Positions 50,749 to 58,225 of a stretch of 58,225 nt of DNA are shown here, piece after piece (position 1 is the stretch's first letter; each line of letters starts with the position of its first letter). This DNA comes from Stenotrophomonas sp. HITSZ_GD. Its GTDB lineage: Bacteria > Pseudomonadota > Gammaproteobacteria > Xanthomonadales > Xanthomonadaceae. Below the pieces are notes generated by a model. The model did not search any database and was not told the origin of the DNA. It saw only the letters and a program-made list of their open reading frames with translations. The stretch covers positions 1 to 58,225 of the forward strand of contig NZ_JARQXB010000016.1 in NCBI RefSeq assembly GCF_029543105.1. Direction: 5' to 3'. A program made the position numbers and the translations under genes.

Positions 50749-51159
50749 ATGGAATCCCATGACCTGCGCAAAGTCGGGTTGAAGGTCACGCACCCGCGCA
50801 TGCGCATCCTGGAGCTGCTGGAGCAGCGCGGTGCGCCGCACCACCTCAGCGCCGAAGACATCTACCGGCAGTTGCTCGAACACGGCGACGAGATCGGCCT
50901 GGCCACCGTCTACCGCGTGCTGACCCAGTTCGAGGCCGCCGGCCTGGTGCTCAAGCACAACTTCGAGGGCGGCCAGGCCGTCTACGAGCTGGACCGCGGC
51001 GGCCACCACGACCACATGGTGGACGTGGACACCGGCAAGATCATCGAGTTCGAGAGCGAGGAAATCGAGGCCCTGCAGCGGCAGATCGCCGCCAAGCACG
51101 GCTACGAGCTGGAAGAGCACTCGCTGGTGCTGTACGTGCGCAAGAAGCGCAGCCGCTGA
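50749..51159 (+). CDS. fur: Ferric uptake regulator Fur
   Basis: A 136-aa iron-responsive repressor. The winged helix (about residues 8-80) has KVTHPRMRILELL and IGLATVYRVLTQFEAAGLV. The metal-binding dimer domain has HHDHMVDVDTGKIIEF, with the expected His and Glu ligands. The Cys-x-x-Cys structural zinc motif is absent (GGHHDHMVDV is followed by no CxxC), as is usual for Xanthomonadaceae Fur. ATG 50749 follows ATGGAGACTGCC. A terminator follows. Confidence 0.95.
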   Translation: MESHDLRKVGLKVTHPRMRILELLEQRGAPHHLSAEDIYRQLLEHGDEIGLATVYRVLTQFEAAGLVLKHNFEGGQAVYELDRGGHHDHMVDVDTGKIIEFESEEIEALQRQIAAKHGYELEEHSLVLYVRKKRSR

Positions 51160-51177
51160 GGTTCGCGGCGGCGCAAG

Positions 51178-51203
51178 AAAAGGCGGCCAATGGCCGCCTT
51201 TTT
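51178..51203 (+). terminator. Terminator after fur
   Basis: AAAAGGCGGCC (51178-51188) and GGCCGCCTTTT (51192-51202) form an 11-bp stem with an AAT loop and a T-run. It may act in both directions between the convergent fur and recN genes. Confidence 0.88.
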
Positions 51204-51253
51204 GATATCCGGGGCAGGCCGGCCCGCGCCGTAGGGTACGCGGGCCGCGGCCT

Positions 51254-52921
51254 TCATCCCGCCGCCTGCAGCAGCTTCTTCGCCGCAGCCCGGGCTTCCT
51301 TGCTGACCTCCACGCCGCCCAGCATGCGCGCCAGTTCCTCCTGTCGGGCGCCGGCATCCAGCAGCTCCACGGCACTCTGGGTCATGCCTTCCACCGGCGC
51401 CTTGCTCACGCGGTAGTGCGCGTGGCCCTTGGCGGCGACCTGCGGCAGGTGGGTCACGCACAGCACCTGGCGCTGCTCGCCCAGGGCGCGCAGCTTCTGC
51501 CCGACGATGTCGGCCACCGCCCCGCCGATGCCCGAATCGACCTCGTCGAACACCATCGTCGGCACGGCATCCAGGCCCAGCGCGGCCACTTCGATCGCCA
51601 GCGACACCCGCGACAGCTCGCCGCCGGAGGCCACCTTGCGCAGCGCCCGTGCCGGCTGGCCGGCATTGGCCGCCACCAGGAACTCCACCCGCTCGGCGCC
51701 CTGCGGGTCGGGGCGGTCGCCCGGCTGCGGCTGCAGCTCGATCAGGAACTGTCCGCCGCCCATGCCCAGCTCGCCGATCAGCCCGGTGGTGGTGCGCGAG
51801 AGCGCTTCGGCGGCGCTCGCCCGGCTGGCGGTCAGCACGGCGGCCGCGTCGCGCCACTGCCCGGCGGCGGTGGCGATCAACCGGTCGATCTGTTGCAGCC
51901 GCTCGTCGGCGCCGCGCAGGTGCTGCACTTCGGCGGCGAGGCGGTCGCGGTGCTCGGCCAGGCCCTCGGCCGGGACGCGGTGCTTGCGCGCCAGGTCGTG
52001 CAGGCGGCCCAGCCGGCGCTCCATGTCCTCGAACTGCTCGGGGTCGGCCTCCAGGTCGTCGCGCACGCGGTCGAGCAGGGCCAGGGCCTCGTCGAGCTGG
52101 ATGGCCGCACCGTCGAGCAGGGCATCCACGTCGCGCAGGCGCGGTTCGTGTTCGGCGACCCGGCCGAGTTCGTGGCGCCCGGCTTGCAGCAGGCCGAGCA
52201 CGGATTGGCCGTCATCGCCGTTGAGCTGGCCGGCGACCCGCTCGCACGCCCCGATCAGCGCGGCGGCGTGGGCCTGGCGGCGGTGCGCGGTGCCCAGGGC
52301 GGCGATCGCCTCCGGCGCCAGTTCCTCGCGTTCCAGCTCGCCCAACTGGTGTTCCAGGAACGCGATGCGGTCGGAGACATCGCCCTGCGCCGAGAGCGCG
52401 TCGCGTTCGGCGAGCAGGGCCTGCCAGTGGTCGGTGGCCGCGCGCACGGCCGCGCGCGCCTCGCCGTTGCGCGCGTAGGCGTCGAGCAGTTGCAGCTGGC
52501 TGCCGCGCGAGAGCAGCGCCTGGTGTTCGTGCTGGCCGTGGATCTCGACCAGGAAGCCGGCCAGCTCGGCCAGCTGGGACAGCGTCACCGGCCGGCCGTT
52601 GATCCAGGCGCGTGAGCCACCGTCGGCGCGGATCACCCGGCGCAGCTGGCACTGGCCGTCGTCGTCCAGCGCCTGCTCGGCCAGCCAGTCGCGCGCCGGG
52701 TTGGTGTCGGCCAGGGCGAACTCGGCCGACAGCTCGGCCCGCTCGGCGCCATGGCGCACCACGCCGCTGTCGGCGCGCAGCCCGGACAGGAAGCCCAGGG
52801 CGTCCACCATCAGCGACTTGCCCGCGCCGGTCTCGCCCGACACCACGGTCATGCCGGGGCCGAATTCCAGCTCGGTGGCGCGGACGACGGCGAAATCCTT
52901 GATCGAAAGATGGGTCAGCAT
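51254..52921 (-). CDS. recN: DNA repair protein RecN
   Basis: A 555-aa SMC-like ATPase in double-strand-break repair. It begins MLTHLSIKDFAVV. Walker A is GETGAGKS (about residues 30-37). Coiled-coil arms span about 160-380. The ABC signature region ASGGELSRVSLA and Walker B MVFDEVDSGIGG are near the C-terminus. Length matches the family. No clear LexA box was seen in the 123-nt gap before hrcA, which it shares divergently. Confidence 0.95.
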   Translation of the reverse strand: MLTHLSIKDFAVVRATELEFGPGMTVVSGETGAGKSLMVDALGFLSGLRADSGVVRHGAERAELSAEFALADTNPARDWLAEQALDDDGQCQLRRVIRADGGSRAWINGRPVTLSQLAELAGFLVEIHGQHEHQALLSRGSQLQLLDAYARNGEARAAVRAATDHWQALLAERDALSAQGDVSDRIAFLEHQLGELEREELAPEAIAALGTAHRRQAHAAALIGACERVAGQLNGDDGQSVLGLLQAGRHELGRVAEHEPRLRDVDALLDGAAIQLDEALALLDRVRDDLEADPEQFEDMERRLGRLHDLARKHRVPAEGLAEHRDRLAAEVQHLRGADERLQQIDRLIATAAGQWRDAAAVLTASRASAAEALSRTTTGLIGELGMGGGQFLIELQPQPGDRPDPQGAERVEFLVAANAGQPARALRKVASGGELSRVSLAIEVAALGLDAVPTMVFDEVDSGIGGAVADIVGQKLRALGEQRQVLCVTHLPQVAAKGHAHYRVSKAPVEGMTQSAVELLDAGARQEELARMLGGVEVSKEARAAAKKLLQAAG

Positions 52922-53044
52922 GGGGTCGGTGGTCGATGAACGGTAAAAGCTTAGGCGGTCGGGGCGGCGGCAGGAAAGGGCGGACGGTGCTTGCCAAGCC
53001 GCCGCGCAGTCATTATCTAGTGACGCGTCTCACTGGCTGATCCC

Positions 53045-54094
53045 ATGCGCCCGCCTTCCACCCCCTCGCTCGATCCCCGCGCCCGGCACCTGCTGCGCAC
53101 GCTGATCTCGCGCTACATCCATGATGGCGAACCGGTCGGGTCCAAGACCCTGGCCCAGCACGCCGGGCTGGATATCAGCGCGGCGACCATCCGCAACGTG
53201 CTGGCGGACCTGGAGGACCTGGGCCTGCTGGCCTCGCCGCATACCTCGGCCGGGCGCGTGCCCACCGCGCACGGCTACCGCGTGTTCGTCGACAGCCTGG
53301 TGCAGATGCAGCCGCCGGCCGAGGAGGAGGTGCGCCGCCTGCGCAGCGAGCTGGCCAGCGGCGCCGGCACCCAGTCGCTGCTGGGCAGCGCCTCGGAGAT
53401 GCTCTCGGCGATGACCCATTTCGTCGGCGTGGTCAGCGCGCCGCGGCGCGAGCAGTTCGCCTTCCGCCATATCGATTTCGTGGCCCTGGACGCGCGCCGG
53501 GTGCTGGCGATCCTGGTGTTTGCCGACAACGAGGTGCAGAACCGGGTGATCGAGCCCCGCCGGTCCTTCGACCCGGCCGAGCTGGAGCGCGTGGCCAACT
53601 ATCTCAATACCCACTTCGCCGGCCGCGCGTTGGCCGATATCCGCGCCAGCCTGATGCGCGAGCTGCGCACGGCCAAGGACGAGATGGAGCAGCTGCTCGC
53701 CCACAGCGTGGCGCTGGCCGACGAGGTACTGGTGCCGCCTTCGGCCGAGGACATCGTGCTGGCCGGGCAGACCCGGCTGATGGGTGTGCAGGACCTCTCC
53801 GACCTGGACCGCCTGCGCGAGCTGTTCGAGGCCTTCGCCAGCAAGCGCGAGATCCTGCAGCTGCTGGAGCGCACCATCCAGGCCCCGGGCGTGCGTATCT
53901 TCATTGGCGAGGAGACCGGCATGCTGCCGCTGGGCGATGTCTCGCTGGTGACCGCGCCGTATGCCGCCCACGGGCGGGTGCTCGGCGTGCTGGGGGTGAT
54001 CGGCCCCAAGCGCATGGCCTACGAACGGGTCATCCCGCTGGTGCAGACCGCCGCGCGCGAACTGGGCGCGGCGATGGAGCCGCCGCCGGGCTGA
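53045..54094 (+). CDS. hrcA: Heat-inducible transcription repressor HrcA
   Basis: A 349-aa repressor. The winged helix (about residues 10-80) has SRYIHDGEPVGSKTLA and ISAATIRNVLADLEDLGLL; SPHTSAGRVPTAHGYR is the family signature. A GAF-like effector domain follows. HrcA normally binds CIRCE operators. No CIRCE sequence (TTAGCACTC-N9-GAGTGCTAA) was found in this cluster, but a short AGTGA-N6-TCACT repeat lies just upstream. It is the first gene of the hrcA-grpE-dnaK-dnaJ block. Confidence 0.95.
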   Translation: MRPPSTPSLDPRARHLLRTLISRYIHDGEPVGSKTLAQHAGLDISAATIRNVLADLEDLGLLASPHTSAGRVPTAHGYRVFVDSLVQMQPPAEEEVRRLRSELASGAGTQSLLGSASEMLSAMTHFVGVVSAPRREQFAFRHIDFVALDARRVLAILVFADNEVQNRVIEPRRSFDPAELERVANYLNTHFAGRALADIRASLMRELRTAKDEMEQLLAHSVALADEVLVPPSAEDIVLAGQTRLMGVQDLSDLDRLRELFEAFASKREILQLLERTIQAPGVRIFIGEETGMLPLGDVSLVTAPYAAHGRVLGVLGVIGPKRMAYERVIPLVQTAARELGAAMEPPPG

Positions 54095-54139
54095 GGCCGC
54101 GGGCCGGCGATAGCCGGCGACGATTGTCCCGATCGGGCG

Positions 54140-54167
54140 CTTGAAACAATCCATCGGCGCCCACATA
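54140..54167 (+). promoter_or_regulatory. Sigma-32-like heat-shock promoter before grpE
   Basis: CTTGAAA (54140-54146), 13 nt, then CCCACATA (54160-54167) fit the sigma-32 consensus closely. It lies 45 nt after the hrcA stop and 42 nt before the chosen grpE start, so grpE can be transcribed apart from hrcA. Confidence 0.65.
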
Positions 54168-54209
54168 GCGCGGGCAGGGGCGGGGTGTCGCCTGCCCATG
54201 GACGCGCAA

Positions 54210-54728
54210 ATGAACCAAGACCAGCCCGAATTCGATTCCGAGAACCCCCAGCAGGCCGCCGCGCCCACCGACCCGCTCCAGGAGGAGCTGGAGTCGCTGC
54301 GCAGCGAGATCGCCCTGGTCAAGGCCGACGCCCTGCGCGAGCGGGCCGACCTGGAGAACCAGCGCAAGCGCATCGCCCGCGACGTCGAGCAGGCGCGCCG
54401 TTTCGCCAACGAGAAGCTGCTGGGCGAACTGCTGCCGGTGTTCGACAGCCTGGACGCCGGCCTGGCCGCGGCCGGCGCCGAGCCGAGCCCGCTGCGCGAT
54501 GGCCTGGAGCTGACCTACAAGCAGCTGCTGAAGGTCGCCGCCGACAATGGCCTCACCTTGCTGGACCCGACCGGCCAGCCGTTCAACCCGGAACACCACC
54601 AGGCGATCAGCCAGATCGACGCCGCCGCCGTGGCGCCGGGCCACGTGGCCCAGGTGTTCCAGAAGGGCTACCTGCTCAACGACCGCCTGCTGCGCCCCGC
54701 GCTGGTGGTGGTGGCCAAGCACGATTGA
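54210..54728 (+). CDS. grpE: Nucleotide-exchange factor GrpE
   Basis: A 172-aa co-chaperone that releases ADP from DnaK. An acidic N-terminus is followed by a long helix ([20 protein letters not shown]), then [17 protein letters not shown] and the beta-wing region ([33 protein letters not shown]). ATG 54210 (MNQDQ) gives the Xanthomonadaceae length; ATG 54198, four codons upstream, is an alternative. A sigma-32-like promoter precedes it. Confidence 0.95.
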   Translation: MNQDQPEFDSENPQQAAAPTDPLQEELESLRSEIALVKADALRERADLENQRKRIARDVEQARRFANEKLLGELLPVFDSLDAGLAAAGAEPSPLRDGLELTYKQLLKVAADNGLTLLDPTGQPFNPEHHQAISQIDAAAVAPGHVAQVFQKGYLLNDRLLRPALVVVAKHD

Positions 54729-54792
54729 CCCGCCGGCGCGGCCACGCGTGAACGTGGCCGGCGCCGGACAGAACGCAGTTTCGCGGTGATGG

Positions 54793-54820
54793 CTTGAATG
54801 GGTTTCGGCCATCCCCACAT
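54793..54820 (+). promoter_or_regulatory. Sigma-32-like heat-shock promoter before dnaK
   Basis: CTTGAAT (54793-54799), 13 nt, then CCCCACAT (54813-54820). The design is almost the same as that of the grpE promoter. It lies 63 nt before the dnaK start, downstream of a GC-rich hairpin in the grpE-dnaK gap. Confidence 0.7.
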
Positions 54821-54883
54821 CCGATCCAGCCGCCGGCATCGCGCCGGCAGAACGACCAAGCATCTCTTCAGGAGTCATCCCTC

Positions 54884-56809
54884 ATGGGCAAGATCATCGG
54901 TATCGACCTGGGCACCACCAATTCCTGCGTGGCGATCATGGATGGCGGCAAGGCCCGCGTCATCGAGAATTCCGAAGGCGACCGCACCACGCCTTCGATC
55001 GTCGCCTACACCAAGGACGGCGAAGTCCTGGTGGGCGCCTCGGCCAAGCGCCAGGCCGTCACCAACCCCAAGAACACCTTCTACGCGGTGAAGCGCCTGA
55101 TCGGCCGCAAGTTCACCGACGCCGAAGTGCAGAAGGACCTGGACCTGGTGCCCTACGGCATCGTCCAGCATGACAACGGCGACGCCTGGGTGGCCACCGC
55201 CGACGGCAAGAAGCTGGCGCCGCAGGAAATCTCCGCGCAGGTGCTGGAGAAGATGAAGAAGACCGCCGAAGCCTTCCTGGGCGAGACGGTCACCGAGGCG
55301 GTCATCACCGTGCCGGCCTACTTCAACGACAGCCAGCGCCAGGCGACCAAGGACGCCGGCCGCATCGCCGGCCTGGACGTCAAGCGCATCATCAACGAGC
55401 CGACCGCCGCCGCGCTGGCCTATGGCCTGGACAAGGAAGGCGGGGACCGCAAGATCGCCGTGTACGACCTGGGCGGCGGCACCTTCGACGTGTCGATCAT
55501 CGAGATCGCCTCGGTGGACGGCGAGAAGCAGTTCGAAGTGCTGGCCACCAACGGCGACACCTTCCTGGGTGGCGAGGACTTCGACAAGCGCGTCATCGAC
55601 TACCTCGTCGAGGAATTCCAGAAGGACCAGGGCATCGACCTGCGCAAGGACCCGCTGGCCCTGCAGCGCCTGAAGGACGCGGCCGAGCGCTCCAAGATCG
55701 AGCTGTCTTCCGCGCAGCAGACCGAGGTCAACCTGCCGTACGTCACCGCCGACGCGTCGGGCCCGAAGCACCTGAACATCAAGCTGACCCGCGCCAAGCT
55801 CGAAGCGCTGGTGGAAGACCTGATCCGCAAGTCGATCGAGCCGTGCCGCACCGCGCTCAACGACGCCGGCCTGCGCGCCAGCGACGTGAACGAGGTGATC
55901 CTGGTTGGCGGCCAGACCCGCATGCCGAAGGTGCAGCAGGCCGTGGCCGAGTTCTTCGGCAAGGAGCCGCGCAAGGACGTCAACCCGGACGAAGCGGTCG
56001 CGCTGGGCGCGGCGATCCAGGGCGGCGTGCTGGCCGGCGACGTGAAGGACGTGCTGCTGCTGGACGTGACCCCGCTGTCGCTGGGCATCGAGACCATGGG
56101 CGGCGTGTTCACCAAGATCATCGAGAAGAACACCACCATCCCGACCAAGGCCTCGCAGGTGTTCTCCACCGCCGAGGACAACCAGTCGGCCGTGACCGTG
56201 CACGTGCTGCAGGGTGAGCGCGAGCAGGCCCGCTTCAACAAGTCGCTGGCCAAGTTCGACCTCTCCGGCATCGAGCCGGCGCCGCGCGGCCTGCCGCAGG
56301 TGGAGGTGTCCTTCGACATCGACGCCAACGGCATCCTGCACGTGTCGGCCAAGGACAAGAAGACCAACAAGGAACAGAAGGTCGAGATCAAGGCCGGCTC
56401 GGGCCTGTCGGACGACGAGATCCAGCGGATGGTCGCCGACGCCGAGGCGCACCGCGAGGAAGACAAGAAGTTCCACGAGCTGGTGCAGGCGCGCAACCAG
56501 GCCGATGGCCTGATCCACGCCACCCGCACCGCCATCACCGAGCACGGCAGCAAGGTGGGCGGCGATGTGATCGGCCGCGTCGAATCGGCGCTGTCGGACC
56601 TGGAGACGGCGATGAAGGGCGACGACAAGGGCCAGATCGAGGCCAAGACCAAGGCGCTGGAAGAGGCCGGGCAGTCGCTGTACGCGGCGGCGGCGGCGTC
56701 CGAGCAGGGCGGCGCGGCCGGCCCGGGCCCGGATGCCGGTGCTGCCGGTCGCGGTGGCGACGACGTGGTGGACGCCGAGTTCACCGAGGTCAAGGACGAC
56801 AAGAAGTAA
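54884..56809 (+). CDS. dnaK: Molecular chaperone DnaK
   Basis: A 641-aa Hsp70. The ATPase domain has [25 protein letters not shown] and [11 protein letters not shown]. The substrate domain has [17 protein letters not shown] and an EEVD-like but bacterial C-terminus rich in Gly/Ala, ending [15 protein letters not shown] 54884 follows a CAGGAG site. It acts with GrpE and DnaJ encoded on either side. Confidence 0.98.
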   Translation: MGKIIGIDLGTTNSCVAIMDGGKARVIENSEGDRTTPSIVAYTKDGEVLVGASAKRQAVTNPKNTFYAVKRLIGRKFTDAEVQKDLDLVPYGIVQHDNGDAWVATADGKKLAPQEISAQVLEKMKKTAEAFLGETVTEAVITVPAYFNDSQRQATKDAGRIAGLDVKRIINEPTAAALAYGLDKEGGDRKIAVYDLGGGTFDVSIIEIASVDGEKQFEVLATNGDTFLGGEDFDKRVIDYLVEEFQKDQGIDLRKDPLALQRLKDAAERSKIELSSAQQTEVNLPYVTADASGPKHLNIKLTRAKLEALVEDLIRKSIEPCRTALNDAGLRASDVNEVILVGGQTRMPKVQQAVAEFFGKEPRKDVNPDEAVALGAAIQGGVLAGDVKDVLLLDVTPLSLGIETMGGVFTKIIEKNTTIPTKASQVFSTAEDNQSAVTVHVLQGEREQARFNKSLAKFDLSGIEPAPRGLPQVEVSFDIDANGILHVSAKDKKTNKEQKVEIKAGSGLSDDEIQRMVADAEAHREEDKKFHELVQARNQADGLIHATRTAITEHGSKVGGDVIGRVESALSDLETAMKGDDKGQIEAKTKALEEAGQSLYAAAAASEQGGAAGPGPDAGAAGRGGDDVVDAEFTEVKDDKK

Positions 56810-56826
56810 GTCGTCCAGCCGATAAA

Positions 56827-56860
56827 GCGAAGGAGCGGTGCCCCGGCATCGCTCCTTCGC
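56827..56860 (+). terminator. Hairpin between dnaK and dnaJ
   Basis: GCGAAGGAGC (56827-56836) pairs perfectly with GCTCCTTCGC (56851-56860). No T-run follows, so it may be a partial terminator or a processing site that lowers dnaJ relative to dnaK. Confidence 0.55.
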
Positions 56861-56904
56861 CTCATCTGCCCCCGTCATCCCTACACAGGTTCCCGTAGTC
56901 CCCC

Positions 56905-58029
56905 ATGAGCAAGCGCGATTATTACGAAGTCCTGGGCGTGGCCCGTGGCGCCAGCGACGATGAACTGAAGAAGGCCTATCGCCGTTGCGCGATGAAGTAC
57001 CACCCCGACCGCAACCCGGGCGATGCGGCGGCGGAGGCTTCGTTCAAGGAATGCAAGGAAGCCTACGAGGTCCTCTCCGACGGCAACAAGCGGCGGATGT
57101 ACGACGCGCACGGCCATGCGGCTTTCGAGCACGGCATGGGCGGTGGCGGCGGGCCGGGTGGCCCGGACATGGGCGATATCTTCGGCGACATCTTCGGCAA
57201 CATCTTCGGTGGCGGCGGTGGCCCGCGCGCGGCGCGGCGCGGCGCCGACATCGGCTACGTGATCGAGCTGGACCTGGAAGAGGCGGTCAGTGGCATCGAG
57301 CGGCGCATCGAGATCCCGACGCTGGTCGAATGCGAGCCCTGCCATGGCAGCGGTTCGGAGGACGGCAAGGTCGAGACCTGCGCCACCTGCCAGGGGCGCG
57401 GCCAGGTGCGCATCCAGCGCGGCATCTTCGCGATGCAGCAGAGCTGCCCGCATTGCGCGGGGCGCGGCACGATCATCCAGAATCCGTGCAAGACCTGCCA
57501 CGGGGCGGGGCGCATCGAGGACGAGAAGGTCCTGTCGGTGAAGATTCCCGCCGGCGTGGACAACGGCGACCGCATTCGCCTGGCGGGCGAAGGCGAGGCC
57601 GGCCCGGCCGGTACGCCGCCGGGCGATCTGTACGTGGAAGTGCGCGTGCGCGAGCACGATATCTTCCGCCGCGATGGGGACGACCTGCACTGCGAGGTGC
57701 CGATCCGCATCACGCAGGCGGCGCTGGGTGATACGGTGCGCGTGGCCACGCTGGGTGGGGAGGCGGAAATCCGCATTCCGGCCGAGACGCAGACGGGCAA
57801 ACTGTTCCGCCTGCGTGGCAAGGGCGTGCGTTCGGTGCGCAGCCGCGGGCCGGGCGATCTGTACTGCCGGGTGGTGGTGGAGACGCCGGTCAACCTGACG
57901 GCCGAACAGCGCAAGCTGCTGGAACAGTTCGAGGCGACCTTCTCCGGCGAGGAGGCGCGCAAGCATTCGCCCAAGTCCGCGACTTTCATGGACGGGGTGA
58001 AGGGGTTCTGGGATCGGATGACCTCCTGA
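56905..58029 (+). CDS. dnaJ: Co-chaperone DnaJ
   Basis: A 374-aa Hsp40. The J-domain (about residues 1-70) has the HPD motif in [11 protein letters not shown] Gly/Phe-rich linker is followed by a zinc-finger domain with four CxxCxGxG-type repeats ([32 protein letters not shown]) and the C-terminal substrate domains. It stimulates DnaK ATPase. It is the last gene of the heat-shock block; a terminator follows. Confidence 0.97.
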   Translation: MSKRDYYEVLGVARGASDDELKKAYRRCAMKYHPDRNPGDAAAEASFKECKEAYEVLSDGNKRRMYDAHGHAAFEHGMGGGGGPGGPDMGDIFGDIFGNIFGGGGGPRAARRGADIGYVIELDLEEAVSGIERRIEIPTLVECEPCHGSGSEDGKVETCATCQGRGQVRIQRGIFAMQQSCPHCAGRGTIIQNPCKTCHGAGRIEDEKVLSVKIPAGVDNGDRIRLAGEGEAGPAGTPPGDLYVEVRVREHDIFRRDGDDLHCEVPIRITQAALGDTVRVATLGGEAEIRIPAETQTGKLFRLRGKGVRSVRSRGPGDLYCRVVVETPVNLTAEQRKLLEQFEATFSGEEARKHSPKSATFMDGVKGFWDRMTS

Positions 58030-58056
58030 TTCCATTCCAGTGCTAGTGCTGACCCG

Positions 58057-58084
58057 AAGGCCGCCTTTCATGGCGGCCTTTTGC
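58057..58084 (+). terminator. Terminator after dnaJ
   Basis: AAGGCCGCC (58057-58065) and GGCGGCCTT (58072-58080) form a 9-bp stem with a 6-nt loop, followed by TTGC. Confidence 0.8.
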
Positions 58085-58167
58085 TTTGCTGGGGGTTTGG
58101 TTTGTTGCGTTGCGGCGCTTCGGTTGATATCGCGCGGGCGCCCGGGGGGATGCCCTGGCGGGGGACG

Positions 58168-58225
58168 CCAACTTCCGCATCCATGCGGGGCTCGTAGGGC
58201 GACATCCATGTCGCCCCACGCCCCC
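58168..58225. repeat. GTAG-type stem-loop repeat, inverted and divergent copy, cut by window end
   Basis: Read on the plus strand, GGCTCGTAGGGCGACATCCATGTCGCCCCACG in pieces matches the reverse complement of copy 1, including TCCATG upstream and the GTAG foot. The inner stem GGGCGACAT/ATGTCGCCC (58198-58216) is perfect. The right part is cut by the window end. Confidence 0.65.

Noticed and set aside
53022-53037. AGTGA-N6-TCACT before hrcA as a CIRCE element
   Set aside because: The arms are 5 bp, the spacer is wrong, and the words do not match TTAGCACTC/GAGTGCTAA.

Overview
The window is GC-rich chromosomal DNA from a gammaproteobacterium of the Xanthomonadaceae (Lysobacter / Luteimonas / Stenotrophomonas / Xanthomonas group). 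Three things point there: the smpB-ratA-rnfH / bamE / fur / recN / hrcA-grpE-dnaK-dnaJ block, the tmRNA tag ANDDNYALAA, and an efflux operon laid out like Stenotrophomonas smeU1VWU2X. GTAG-type stem-loop repeats are also present. No rRNA or tRNA gene was seen; the only RNA gene recognised is ssrA (tmRNA).

Layout. 0.2-7.3 kb: a glutaryl-CoA dehydrogenase-like enzyme, a large DUF3857/transglutaminase membrane protein, a GST, an asparagine synthase and an FMN reductase. 7.5-14.5 kb: dnaB, with a perfect DnaA box upstream, then a three-gene molybdenum hydroxylase cluster (tri-heme cytochrome c, 2Fe-2S subunit, Tat-exported Mo subunit) and a membrane-anchored protein of unknown function. 14.7-20.6 kb: a TonB-dependent receptor, a CPD photolyase, an OmpA-like lipoprotein and a small secreted protein. 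20.6-29.5 kb: a LysR regulator divergent from an RND efflux operon with two embedded short-chain dehydrogenases. 29.6-39.8 kb: a diguanylate cyclase, an EAL protein, a ferritin-like/4Fe-4S/double-CDGSH fusion, an exported acetamidase/formamidase-like protein, a DUF3011 protein, and two paralogous ~80-aa genes that share a conserved leader.

40.04-48.53 kb is the accessory region: an ~8.5-kb degraded island inserted at the 3' end of ssrA. It is bounded by a 17-bp repeat of the tmRNA 3' end (16/17 identical). A strong minus-strand terminator stranded beyond the left end looks like the original tmRNA terminator. The island holds two AT-richer candidate defence modules: (i) a DUF6119/TIGR04141-family gene with an 88-aa partner, and (ii) a DUF5343 gene overlapping a Swt1-type HEPN gene that keeps an Rx4H motif. 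It also holds an integrase pseudogene, an AlpA-like regulator, and phage remnants (capsid-like protein, tape-measure fragment). Module (ii), with the AlpA-like gene and its neighbour, lies between 28-nt imperfect direct repeats.

48.5-58.0 kb returns to core genome: ssrA-smpB, ratA-rnfH, bamE, fur, recN and the heat-shock operon. The latter has two sigma-32-like promoters of nearly identical design, before grpE and before dnaK. Functions are assigned from motifs and gene order by eye; no database search or folding program was run.
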